Assembly: GCA_947642555.1 (NCBI GenBank)
Contig: CANRSX010000003.1
Coordinates: 124,001-188,000, forward strand
Direction: 5' to 3'
Length of the DNA stretch: 64,000 nt
Source: an uncultured Roseburia sp.
GTDB lineage: Bacteria; Bacillota; Clostridia; Lachnospirales; Lachnospiraceae
Shown: positions 30,135-37,955 of the stretch, in pieces
How the letters are laid out: the number at the start of each line of letters is the position of its first letter
Position numbering within the stretch: position 1 is the stretch's first letter
Notes under the pieces: model-generated
The model's database searches: none
What the model was told of the DNA's origin: nothing
Seen by the model: only the letters and a program-made list of their open reading frames with translations
Made by a program: the position numbers and the translations under genes

Positions 30135-31703
30135 ATGATACAAAAGAGTGACGGGCCTGCCTGCCGCGGGCTGGAAAAAAGAATGCTGGGATATCTTGTG
30201 CAGAAAGAACTTGCCGGGCCGGGCGACCATGTGATTGCAGGCGTGTCCGGGGGAGCGGATTCGGTCTGCCTGCTGCTGCTTCTGGATCGCCTGAAGGATC
30301 GGGTCGGATATACCTTAAGCGCCGTGCATGTGGAGCACGGGATCCGTGGGGAGGAGAGCCTGCGCGACGCCGCGTTTGCGGAGGAGCTCTGCGGGCGCCT
30401 CGGCGTTGCCTGCACGGTGTATCATGTCTGTGTGCCGGAATATGCGGCTTCGCATAAGATGGGGGAGGAGGAGGCCGCGCGGGTACTGCGCTACGATTGT
30501 CTGAAAAAGGAGGCGCAGGCGTATCCGGGGCGCAGGGTCCGGATCGCGCTGGCGCACCACGCGGATGACAACGCGGAGACCGTGCTGTTCTGGCTGGCGA
30601 GGGGGAGCGGGCTTAAGGGATCCGGCGGGATCCGCCCGAAGCGTGAGCTTATCCCGGATGTCACGGTGATCCGTCCGCTTCTCTTCGCGCAGCGGGAGGA
30701 AATTCTGCGCGAGCTTGCGGGGAGGGGGCAGACATACTGCGAGGACGGGACGAACGCGCAGCTGGCGTACAGCAGAAACCGGATCCGGCATGAGATTCTG
30801 CCGCAGCTAAGGCGGATCAATCCGCAGGCAGCCGCTCATATTGCGGCCTGCGCGGAAACGATGTCCGAGCTCTCCGATTATCTGGAAGAAGAGACGGCGC
30901 GTATCCTGCCGTCGGTGTGCGTGCGCCTGGGAGAGGAGACGGGCGGGCCGGCATGGCTGCTTCTGGAGACGCTGACGGATTACCCGGCTGTGCTTGAGAA
31001 AGCAGTGATTTACCGTGTCCTGTGCGAAGCGGCCGGCAGCAGCAGGGATATCGGGAGCGTTCATGTGGAAGCCGTGCTGGACTTTTTCCGCCATCAGACG
31101 GGACAGCGTCTGTCGCTGCCGTACCGCACTGCCGCGGAGCGCGTCTGCGAGGGGATCCGGATCCGGCGGATCATGCCCGGAAAGGAAAACGAAAAAGGGG
31201 AATCTATAGGAGCGGCGGGGGAGGAGACGGCAGAGCATGAGATTCTGCCGCAGAAGCTGGAACAGCTGGAGCGCGGCGAAACGATTGCCGTGCGCCTGCC
31301 CGACGGCGTGCTGCAGCTGCGGTTACAGCGCGCTGCGGATGACATTTGCAGAAATATATCAGAAATCCCGAAAAAAAAGTATACGAAATGGCTGGACTAT
31401 GATAAAATAAAAAATAGTTTGCAGATTCGAACGAGAAGAAGCGGCGATTACCTGACAATTGACGGTGAGGGACACAGAAAAAAACTAAAGGAATACCTGG
31501 TCGGAGAAAAGATACCGGCAAAGCAGAGGGATCACATCTGGCTTCTGACAGAGGGAGCGCATGTGATCTGGGTCATCGGAGGGAGGATCAGCGCCGGCGT
31601 AAAGGTGACAAAGGATACCCGCAGGGTGTTAGAGGTACGGATGGTTCTAAGAGAAGAGATATCCGCAGGATGTCTGAATATGGAGGATGAAGATGAAGAT
31701 TAA
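30135..31703 (+). CDS. tilS: tRNA(Ile)-lysidine synthase TilS
   Basis: Modifies C34 of the CAU-anticodon tRNA-Ile to lysidine so that it reads AUA. The N-type ATP pyrophosphatase loop SGGADS is at residues 38-43, with the following AVHVEHGIRGEESLRDA and LAHHADDNAETVLFWLARGSG segments characteristic of TilS. The C-terminal part (about 430-522) carries the TilS substrate-binding domain, including GEKIPAKQRDHIWLL. 522 residues is within family range. It overlaps hpt by 11 bases, the classic tilS-hprT arrangement. Confidence 0.95.
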   Translation: MIQKSDGPACRGLEKRMLGYLVQKELAGPGDHVIAGVSGGADSVCLLLLLDRLKDRVGYTLSAVHVEHGIRGEESLRDAAFAEELCGRLGVACTVYHVCVPEYAASHKMGEEEAARVLRYDCLKKEAQAYPGRRVRIALAHHADDNAETVLFWLARGSGLKGSGGIRPKRELIPDVTVIRPLLFAQREEILRELAGRGQTYCEDGTNAQLAYSRNRIRHEILPQLRRINPQAAAHIAACAETMSELSDYLEEETARILPSVCVRLGEETGGPAWLLLETLTDYPAVLEKAVIYRVLCEAAGSSRDIGSVHVEAVLDFFRHQTGQRLSLPYRTAAERVCEGIRIRRIMPGKENEKGESIGAAGEETAEHEILPQKLEQLERGETIAVRLPDGVLQLRLQRAADDICRNISEIPKKKYTKWLDYDKIKNSLQIRTRRSGDYLTIDGEGHRKKLKEYLVGEKIPAKQRDHIWLLTEGAHVIWVIGGRISAGVKVTKDTRRVLEVRMVLREEISAGCLNMEDEDED

Positions 31704-32223
31704 GGAGATTTCGGCTTATCTTACGGAGGAGCAGGTGGACAGACGGATCCGGGAAATGGGCGAGGAGATCAGCAGGACCTACGGGGACGAGGCCGTGTGC
31801 CTGATCTGCATCCTGAAGGGATCGGTATTTTTTACCTGTGAGCTGGCAAAACGGATCACATCGCCGGTCGAGCTGGAGTTCATGTCAGTCTCAAGCTACG
31901 GGGCGTCAACCAGCTCAAGCGGAGTCGTGCGCATCGTGCAGGATCTGGGGAGCAGCATTGAGAACCGGAACGTGCTGGTGGTTGAGGATATCATCGACTC
32001 CGGAAGGACGTTAAGCTATCTGCTCGAGAATTTAAAGACGAGAAAGCCGAAGAGCTTAAGGCTGTGCACGCTGCTTGACAAGCCGGAGCGCAGGGTGGTG
32101 GATGTCGCCGTGGATTTTGTCGGCTTTGAGATCCCGGATCGGTTTGTGGTGGGCTACGGGCTTGACTATGATCAGAGATACCGGAATCTTCCTTATATTG
32201 GATTTGTGGACATAGAAGACTAA
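31693..32223 (+). CDS. hpt: Hypoxanthine phosphoribosyltransferase
   Basis: Purine salvage enzyme that makes IMP or GMP from hypoxanthine or guanine and PRPP. The PRPP-binding motif is VLVVEDIIDSGRTL; ILKGSVFF and FVVGYGLDYDQRYRNLPYIG are also family-typical. GGAGG at 31682-31686 selects ATG 31693 (176 residues) over ATG 31687. It lies between tilS and ftsH as in Bacillus. Confidence 0.95.
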   Translation: MKIKEISAYLTEEQVDRRIREMGEEISRTYGDEAVCLICILKGSVFFTCELAKRITSPVELEFMSVSSYGASTSSSGVVRIVQDLGSSIENRNVLVVEDIIDSGRTLSYLLENLKTRKPKSLRLCTLLDKPERRVVDVAVDFVGFEIPDRFVVGYGLDYDQRYRNLPYIGFVDIED

Positions 32224-32232
32224 AGGAGAATC

Positions 32233-34080
32233 ATGTTGAACAGCAATAAAAGCAGTTACAGAGGATTTGGCATTTATCTGCTCCTGATACTGGCGGTGGT
32301 CGGTATCTGGTACTGGATGGACGGCAATACGACGTCAAACAATTACACGCGGAGACAATTTGAGAACGCGATTGAGGACGAGGCGGTCGCACGGCTTCGG
32401 ATCGTACCCAACCGCGGGGAGGTGCCGACCGGCAATCTCTACATCACATTCCGCGACGGATCGACACAGGTGCTGGCGGTAAACGACGTCAGTGAGATAG
32501 AGGCATATCTGCAGGAACAGTACTTTTTTGAATATACGGTGGAAAATCCGCCGGAGGAGAGCTGGATCTTTTCGCTGCTCCCCTATCTGATCATTTTTGC
32601 CGCGCTGTTTATTTTCTTTATCATCATGACGAATCAGGCGGCGATGAATTCGGGAAGCGGCAGCCGGATGATGAATTTCGGCAAAAGCCGCGCGCGGATG
32701 ATGGTGGACGATCCGAAGAAGCGCGTGACGTTTGCGGGAGTGGCAGGTTTAAAAGAAGAAAAAGAAGAGCTGGAAGAGATCGTGGATTTCCTGCGGGATC
32801 CGAAGAAATATACGAATCTCGGCGCGCGTATCCCGAAGGGAGTGCTTCTGGTAGGACCTCCGGGAACCGGCAAGACGCTGCTGGCAAAGGCGATTGCGGG
32901 CGAGGCGGGCGTACCGTTTTTCAGCATCTCGGGCTCCGACTTTGTGGAGATGTTTGTCGGCGTCGGGGCGTCGAGAGTGAGGGATCTGTTTGAGGAGGCG
33001 AAGCGGAACGCGCCCTGTATCGTGTTTATCGACGAGATCGACGCGGTGGCGAGAAGGCGCGGTACCGGAATGGGAGGCGGCCATGACGAGCGCGAGCAGA
33101 CGCTCAATCAGATGCTCGTGGAGATGGACGGCTTTGGCATGAATGAGGGAATCATCGTGATGGCGGCGACAAACCGCGTGGATATCCTGGATCCCGCGAT
33201 CATGCGGCCGGGGCGTTTTGACAGAAAGGTCCATGTGGGGCGTCCGGATGTGGGCGGCCGGGAGGAGATTCTTCTGGTGCACGCCAGAAATAAGCCCCTG
33301 GGCGACGACGTGGATTTAAAACAGATCGCGCAGACGACAGCCGGTTTTACCGGCGCGGATCTCGAGAATCTGCTAAATGAGGCGGCGATCGTGGCGGCGC
33401 GGGAGAACCGTGCATTTATCACACAGACGGACATCCGCAGATCGTTCGTCAAGGTGGGAATCGGCGCGGAGAAGAAGAGCCGTGTCATTTCCGAGAAGGA
33501 AAAGCGGATTACGGCATTTCACGAGTCGGGCCATGCGATCCTGTTTCACCTTCTGCCGGACGTCGGGCCGGTATATACGGTATCGATCATACCGACGGGA
33601 ACCGGCGCGGCGGGCTATACGATGCCGCTGCCCGAGCGGGACGAGATGTTTAATACCAAAGGAAAGATGCTGCAGGACATCATCGTATCCTTAGGAGGAC
33701 GTGTCGCGGAGGAGCTGGTGTTTGACGATATCACGACCGGCGCGTCTCAGGATATCCGGCAGGCGACGCGGATGGCGAAGGACATGGTGACAAAATACGG
33801 GATGTCCGAGAATGTCGGGCTGATCTGCTATGATAATGAGGATGATGAGGTCTTCATCGGCCGCGACCTTGCGCATGCGAGGGGATACGGCGAGGGCGTG
33901 GCGGCGTCAATCGACCAGGAGATCAAGCGGATCATCGATGAGTGTTACGCGAAGGCGAAGGCAATGATCGCCGAGAATCGCGAGGTCTTAGACGCCTGCG
34001 CTGATCTTCTGCTTGAGAAGGAGAAAATCGGGCAGAAAGAGTTCGAGGCATTGTTTGAACGGCCACTGTATAATTTTTAG
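32233..34080 (+). CDS. ftsH: ATP-dependent zinc metalloprotease FtsH (copy 1)
   Basis: Membrane-bound AAA+ protease that degrades membrane and regulatory proteins. Two transmembrane helices flank a small external domain (about residues 12-30 and 115-135). The AAA domain has Walker A GPPGTGKT at 208-215, Walker [10 protein letters not shown] and the arginine region [10 protein letters not shown]. The zinc site is HESGH at 430-434 (usually HEAGH). 615 residues is normal. It follows tilS-hpt, the ancestral Firmicute position, and is followed by a candidate sRNA. A second paralogue is at 55846. Confidence 0.96.
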   Translation: MLNSNKSSYRGFGIYLLLILAVVGIWYWMDGNTTSNNYTRRQFENAIEDEAVARLRIVPNRGEVPTGNLYITFRDGSTQVLAVNDVSEIEAYLQEQYFFEYTVENPPEESWIFSLLPYLIIFAALFIFFIIMTNQAAMNSGSGSRMMNFGKSRARMMVDDPKKRVTFAGVAGLKEEKEELEEIVDFLRDPKKYTNLGARIPKGVLLVGPPGTGKTLLAKAIAGEAGVPFFSISGSDFVEMFVGVGASRVRDLFEEAKRNAPCIVFIDEIDAVARRRGTGMGGGHDEREQTLNQMLVEMDGFGMNEGIIVMAATNRVDILDPAIMRPGRFDRKVHVGRPDVGGREEILLVHARNKPLGDDVDLKQIAQTTAGFTGADLENLLNEAAIVAARENRAFITQTDIRRSFVKVGIGAEKKSRVISEKEKRITAFHESGHAILFHLLPDVGPVYTVSIIPTGTGAAGYTMPLPERDEMFNTKGKMLQDIIVSLGGRVAEELVFDDITTGASQDIRQATRMAKDMVTKYGMSENVGLICYDNEDDEVFIGRDLAHARGYGEGVAASIDQEIKRIIDECYAKAKAMIAENREVLDACADLLLEKEKIGQKEFEALFERPLYNF

Positions 34081-34086
34081 ACATGT

Positions 34087-34155
34087 TTCACAAAAATTAT
34101 ATTGAAAATTTGTGAAGTTTGTGCACACTTATTTTGGGAGTCGTGTTATTATAAT
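34087..34155 (+). promoter_or_regulatory. Promoter region of candidate sRNA
   Basis: A perfect TATAAT lies at 34150-34155. No good -35 sits at the right distance, which hints at an activator. Upstream, TTCACAAA (34087-34094) and TTTGTGAA (34109-34116) form an inverted repeat, with a further TTTGTG at 34118-34123. These could be operator half-sites. Confidence 0.4.
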
Positions 34156-34160
34156 TGCGT

Positions 34161-34254
34161 ACCCCCCAATACATTATATATTGTTTTTACTATACCCCAT
34201 AGTAAAAATACCTTCTCCTAAAAAGACAGCAGATCGACAGGCTGTCTTTTTTTT
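34161..34254 (+). ncRNA. Candidate 94-nt C-rich small RNA
   Basis: About six bases after a TATAAT box, the predicted RNA begins ACCCCCC. It then has a weak CAATA/TATTG hairpin (34167-34183), a perfect 10-bp TTTTTACTAT/ATAGTAAAAA hairpin with an ACCCC loop (34184-34208), a single-stranded CCTTCTCCT (34211-34219) and a terminator AAGACAGC/GCTGTCTT with eight Ts (34223-34254). No coding frame. C-rich loops and anti-Shine-Dalgarno-like tracts are typical of Firmicute trans-acting sRNAs. Alternatively only the terminator may be real, serving ftsH. Confidence 0.55.
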
Positions 34255-34352
34255 GCGTAAAACTTTCCCCTGATTTACATTTCGTTAAGATTTTTATTCC
34301 ATAATATTTCCCGCTGTAGTATAATAAGGTTTATAGAGAAGGAGAGGGTAAT

Positions 34353-35570
34353 ATGCAGATTGATTTCATGGAAATGCTGCAGGCAATGGTCAGATGTGCC
34401 AATATCGGCCTGACCGTCGTGGGGGAGGCTTTGCCGGAGGCGGTTGATTTTGACATGGGAATCCGCCGCATGGTATTTGGAAGGGAGGAGGTGGATCGCT
34501 GGAGAAAAGAGATCTGTGAGCTGTGCCAGGAGGGCGTGGTGTATTTTGTGACCGACTATTTTGAGATGGAGTACTGTCAGATCCGGATTCCGGAACAGGA
34601 ACGCGAATACGGGGAATACCTGATTTTAGGGCCGTACCGGGACGGGAGGATGGAGGAATCGCGGACCAGAGAGCTGATGGAGCACATCGGCATACCGGAA
34701 GAACGTATGGCGGATATCAGGGAGTACAACAATGCTGTGCCCTCGATGGTGAATGTCGGGATTCTCCGGGAGCTCTGCATCATGGCAGCGCAGTTTCTGT
34801 ATGGAGAGCGGGGGGTGCGGACCGAGTACATCCGGCAGATGATGCCTGAGCGCACGGACCGGCAGGAGGTGCAGGAAAACAGTCTGTCGCACAAGTTTAT
34901 TGAGGAGCGCTACGGGGTGGAGGCGAAGCTGCTTGAGGCGGTGCAGAAGGGCAATACCGAAGACGCGTTAAAGCAGCTGAACCTGATCGCGAATTATCAT
35001 CTCGCCCCGCGCTATCAGGATCCGGTCCGGGATCTGCGCAACGTCCTGATTTCCTGCAATACGCTCTGCCGCAAGGCCGCGGAAGCGGGAGGGGTACATC
35101 CGGTCTACGTGGATGAGCTTTCCAGGCAGTTTGCGGTGCATGCGGAGACGGTGAGCTCAGGGCGTGAGGGGATGCGCCTTATGACGGAGATCGTAAAGAA
35201 CTACTGCCTTCTGGTGCGCAACTATTCCCTGCTGGGACATTCGCCGGTCGTGCAGCGTGTGGTCAGCCATATCAACCGGAATTTATCGGAGGACCTCTCG
35301 TTAAAGTGGCTTGCCTCAAGGTATACGGTGAACGCCAGCTATCTCTCGACGCTCTTCCGCAAGGAGATGGGGATGACGCTGACGGACTATGTCAGCAGAC
35401 AGCGGATCCGCTATGCGATCCTTCTTCTGGATTCCACGGATCTTCAGGTACAGCAGATCGCGACCGAGTGCGGGATCTGCGACGTAAACTATTTCCGCAA
35501 GCTGTTTAAGAAGATTACCGGAAAGACGCCCGCAGAATACGCCAGACAGCCCAGATGGGTGCTGAACTGA
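34353..35570 (+). CDS. AraC-family transcriptional regulator
   Basis: 405-residue regulator. The C-terminal 100 residues hold two helix-turn-helix motifs of the AraC family: LSEDLSLKWLASRYTVNASY followed by FRKEMGMTLTDYVSRQRI, then LLLDSTDLQVQQIATECG and VNYFRKLFKKITGKTPAEYA. The N-terminal 290 residues are a sensor-like region without recognised motifs. RBS GGAGAGG. It is followed by a sugar symporter gene whose promoter is flanked by inverted repeats at 35587 and 35655, so it is likely the local activator. Ligand unknown, probably a sugar or sugar derivative. Confidence 0.9.
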   Translation: MQIDFMEMLQAMVRCANIGLTVVGEALPEAVDFDMGIRRMVFGREEVDRWRKEICELCQEGVVYFVTDYFEMEYCQIRIPEQEREYGEYLILGPYRDGRMEESRTRELMEHIGIPEERMADIREYNNAVPSMVNVGILRELCIMAAQFLYGERGVRTEYIRQMMPERTDRQEVQENSLSHKFIEERYGVEAKLLEAVQKGNTEDALKQLNLIANYHLAPRYQDPVRDLRNVLISCNTLCRKAAEAGGVHPVYVDELSRQFAVHAETVSSGREGMRLMTEIVKNYCLLVRNYSLLGHSPVVQRVVSHINRNLSEDLSLKWLASRYTVNASYLSTLFRKEMGMTLTDYVSRQRIRYAILLLDSTDLQVQQIATECGICDVNYFRKLFKKITGKTPAEYARQPRWVLN

Positions 35571-35586
35571 AAACCAAAAACCAATA

Positions 35587-35662
35587 GATTTACCTCATTT
35601 GCAAAAAATAGAACTTATGTGGAAAGCGGTCTTCATGCTATAATAAATCAGTGGGGTAAATC
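35587..35662 (+). promoter_or_regulatory. Symporter promoter flanked by an inverted operator pair
   Basis: GATTTACC (35587-35594) and GGTAAATC (35655-35662) are perfect inverted repeats 60 bp apart; extended by three bases they agree at 10 of 11 positions. Between them lies TATAAT (35639-35644) with a weak -35 TTATGT (35615-35620, 18-bp spacer). One half-site lies upstream of the -35 and the other near +10, a layout suited to AraC-type control. Confidence 0.5.
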
Positions 35663-35683
35663 AGAACCAAAGGAGAATAATGT

Positions 35684-37168
35684 ATGGGAACAAAAAATGC
35701 AAGTAACGGGGGAGCTGTAGAATCCATCCATCGCGCGAAGCTTTGGGAGATCGGGTTTTATGCTCTGAATAACACATCAACCAACATATACATGATGGTA
35801 TTCATGTATGTATCTTATTTCCTGACAGGTATCGTGGGTGTCGGCGTTGTGCTGGCCGGATCGATCACCACGATCATGAGAATGTGGGACGGCGTCACGG
35901 ATCCGATCATCGGATATGTCGTTGACAAGACGAACACGAAGTTCGGTAAGAACCGGCCGTTTATCGTGATCGGTAACCTGATCCTGCTGGTTTCGAGCGG
36001 TATCATTTATACTGTGACGCCGCATCTCCCGCAGGTGGCGAGATTCCCGTTCTACATCGTGATGTATATGCTTTACATCATCGGGTATACCTGCCAGTGC
36101 GTGGTCACGAAGTCCGCTCAGACCTGTCTGACGAACGACCCGTCGCAGAGACCGATCTTTGCCATGTTCGATACGGTATACAACTCCGTCGTATTTGCTC
36201 TGCTTCCGGTGGTTGTGACGAATATTCTGATGCCGAGATTCGGCGGCGCGGCTGCTTTCTCGGATCCGGGATTTTTCATTGCCCTGTGGGGAATGCTTGC
36301 ACCGGTTTCCGCCCTGTTTGCAGTGCTGGCGATTATCGGATTGTGGCGGAAGGACAGACTCGAGTACTACGGCACCGGTGTCGTGGTGAGAATCCGTTTC
36401 CGCGATTACTGGGAAGTGCTTAAGAGCAACCGTGCGATCCAGATGCTTGTGGTATCCGCGTCCTCCGATAAGCTGTCCATGTCGATGAGAAGTAATTCCG
36501 TCATCTATGTCATGATGTTCGGTATCATCATGGGCGACTATTCGATGTACGGCGCGACCAGCGCGTTTGTGACGATCCCGACCGTCATCTTTACGCTGAT
36601 CCTGATGAACTTTGTCGCGAGAAAGATGGGACAGAAGGCGGCTCTTCTGATCGGTACATACGGAGCTATGATCAGTGCGACGCTCTGCTTCTTCCTGTTC
36701 CTGTTCGGTGATCCGACGACATACAGCTTTACGAATATTTCGTTCTTTACCGTAGCGTTCATTATCCTGTGGCTCGGTGTAAGCGGATTCAGTAACATGT
36801 CCGGTAATATCGTGATCCCGATGACCGCAGACTGCGCAGATTACGAGGTTTACCGTTCCGGCAAGTATGTGCCTGGTCTGATGGGAACGCTGTTCAGCTT
36901 TGTGGATAAGATGATTTCCTCGCTGGCAGGAACGTTTGTATCCTTAATGATTGCGGCGATCGGATTTAAGACCGAGCAGCCGACGCAGGATACGCCGTAT
37001 TCGTCCGGTATTTTCTGGGTGACGATGATCTGCTTCATCGGCGCGCCGATGGTAGGATGGATCTGTAACCTGATTGCGATGAAGTTCTATCCGCTGACGA
37101 AAGAGAAGATGGAAGAGATTCAGGGTGAGATTGCAGCGATTAAGGCAAAGGCTCAGGCCGGGGCATAA
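35684..37168 (+). CDS. GPH-family sugar:cation symporter (MFS)
   Basis: 494-residue membrane transporter with about 12 hydrophobic spans. The segment MRMWDGVTDPIIGYVVDKTNTKFGKNRPFI, in the loop after the second span, is the signature of the glycoside-pentoside-hexuronide:cation symporters (MelB/XynB type). The N-terminus is cytoplasmic. RBS AAAGGAG. It lies between the AraC regulator and a TM2 protein and 0.8 kb before a GH30 glycosidase, so import of a glycoside or oligosaccharide is plausible. Substrate not determinable. Confidence 0.9.
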   Translation: MGTKNASNGGAVESIHRAKLWEIGFYALNNTSTNIYMMVFMYVSYFLTGIVGVGVVLAGSITTIMRMWDGVTDPIIGYVVDKTNTKFGKNRPFIVIGNLILLVSSGIIYTVTPHLPQVARFPFYIVMYMLYIIGYTCQCVVTKSAQTCLTNDPSQRPIFAMFDTVYNSVVFALLPVVVTNILMPRFGGAAAFSDPGFFIALWGMLAPVSALFAVLAIIGLWRKDRLEYYGTGVVVRIRFRDYWEVLKSNRAIQMLVVSASSDKLSMSMRSNSVIYVMMFGIIMGDYSMYGATSAFVTIPTVIFTLILMNFVARKMGQKAALLIGTYGAMISATLCFFLFLFGDPTTYSFTNISFFTVAFIILWLGVSGFSNMSGNIVIPMTADCADYEVYRSGKYVPGLMGTLFSFVDKMISSLAGTFVSLMIAAIGFKTEQPTQDTPYSSGIFWVTMICFIGAPMVGWICNLIAMKFYPLTKEKMEEIQGEIAAIKAKAQAGA

Positions 37169-37189
37169 GATGGAAGGAGAATGTGTCTG

Positions 37190-37564
37190 ATGGCGGAAAA
37201 GAAAGAAAAAAAGCGCCCAGAGCACTTTAATGTCGCGGAGCTGGCAAGGGCCGAGGATGAGCTTCGGGAGACAAAAAAGACATATGGAATCGAAGAGAAT
37301 GTTCCCTGGTGGCATAAGGCCGGCGACCGGTATTATGAGTGGAAGGATGCCCGCGTGCTGCACGAGGTCAGCAGAAAGAAATATCTTTGGCTGTGCGTGC
37401 TGACCGGATGGTGCGGAGGACACCGCTTTTATGAGAGAAGATGGATCTTAGGGATCCTGTATCTCGCTCTCTGCTGGAGCGGATTCCCGATCGCGATGGC
37501 GTTCGTGGATTTTCTGATCGCGCTGCCTATGAAGCCGGATGAAAAAGGATGCATTCTGATATAG
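37190..37564 (+). CDS. TM2-domain membrane protein
   Basis: 124-residue small membrane protein. The N-terminal half is charged; residues about 65-115 form two transmembrane helices around GGHRFYERRWILGILYL, the TM2-domain pattern. ATG 37181 abuts the AAGGAGA ribosome binding site, so ATG 37190 with 9-bp spacing is preferred. It is 21 bases after the symporter gene and probably cotranscribed. TM2 function is not established. Confidence 0.78.
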   Translation: MAEKKEKKRPEHFNVAELARAEDELRETKKTYGIEENVPWWHKAGDRYYEWKDARVLHEVSRKKYLWLCVLTGWCGGHRFYERRWILGILYLALCWSGFPIAMAFVDFLIALPMKPDEKGCILI

Positions 37565-37610
37565 ACATTTTAACTGCTGTGATTGAAAAGAGATCTTATA
37601 AATCCCCACG

Positions 37611-37643
37611 GATCCCGGTGCTTTTTGCACCGGGATCGTTTTT
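37611..37643 (+). terminator. Terminator of the AraC-regulated unit
   Basis: Perfect 11-bp stem GATCCCGGTGC/GCACCGGGATC with a TTTTT loop, followed by GTTTTTC. Confidence 0.85.
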
Positions 37644-37684
37644 CTGACAGAGAGATCATTTCACAGGAGGAAATCATTTCATGC

Positions 37685-37713
37685 TTGCATAGCCGGCGAA
37701 GATATGATATAAT
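37685..37713 (+). promoter_or_regulatory. Promoter of tRNA-Tyr
   Basis: TTGCAT (37685-37690), 17-bp spacer, TATAAT (37708-37713), 31 bp upstream of the tRNA 5' end. Confidence 0.65.
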
Positions 37714-37744
37714 CGGAAAAGGTCAGGAGAGATTTCTGATGCAG

Positions 37745-37826
37745 GGGCAGATTCCCGAGTGGCCAAAGGGGACAGACTGTAAATCTGCTGCAAATTGCTT
37801 CGGTGGTTCGAATCCACCTCTGCCCA
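37745..37826 (+). tRNA. tRNA-Tyr (GUA)
   Basis: The acceptor stem GGGCAGA (37745-37751) pairs with TCTGCCC (37819-37825), discriminator A at 37826. The anticodon loop CTGTAAA gives GUA at 37779-37781. The long variable arm and T-loop GGTTCGAATCC are typical of bacterial tRNA-Tyr. CCA is not encoded. Confidence 0.96.
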
Positions 37827-37828
37827 TT

Positions 37829-37921
37829 AAGTATTGCCCGATAGGGACTAATTCTTCCGCAGTTCGTGAACGTAGGGGAGAACCGCACAGGCGTCCGAAT
37901 GTAAGTGGCAGTACTTTTTTT
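37829..37921 (+). ncRNA. Structured 93-nt trailer of tRNA-Tyr
   Basis: Two bases after the tRNA, AAGTATTGCC (37829-37838) pairs with GGCAGTACTT (37907-37916; one G-U), closing a structure that ends in a run of seven Ts and so also works as the terminator. Inside are GTTCGTGAAC and GAGAACCGC segments able to pair. It does not match a riboswitch class I recognise. It may only be a long trailer, but its size and closing helix suggest a separate RNA after tRNA processing. Confidence 0.45.
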
Positions 37922-37955
37922 ATTTAAAATTTATGTGGGGGGAGGGAAATGCAGG

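Noticed and set aside
37583-37927. Open frame across the tRNA-Tyr gene
   Set aside because: It reads through the tRNA and its trailer; base composition follows RNA structure and there is no good ribosome binding site.
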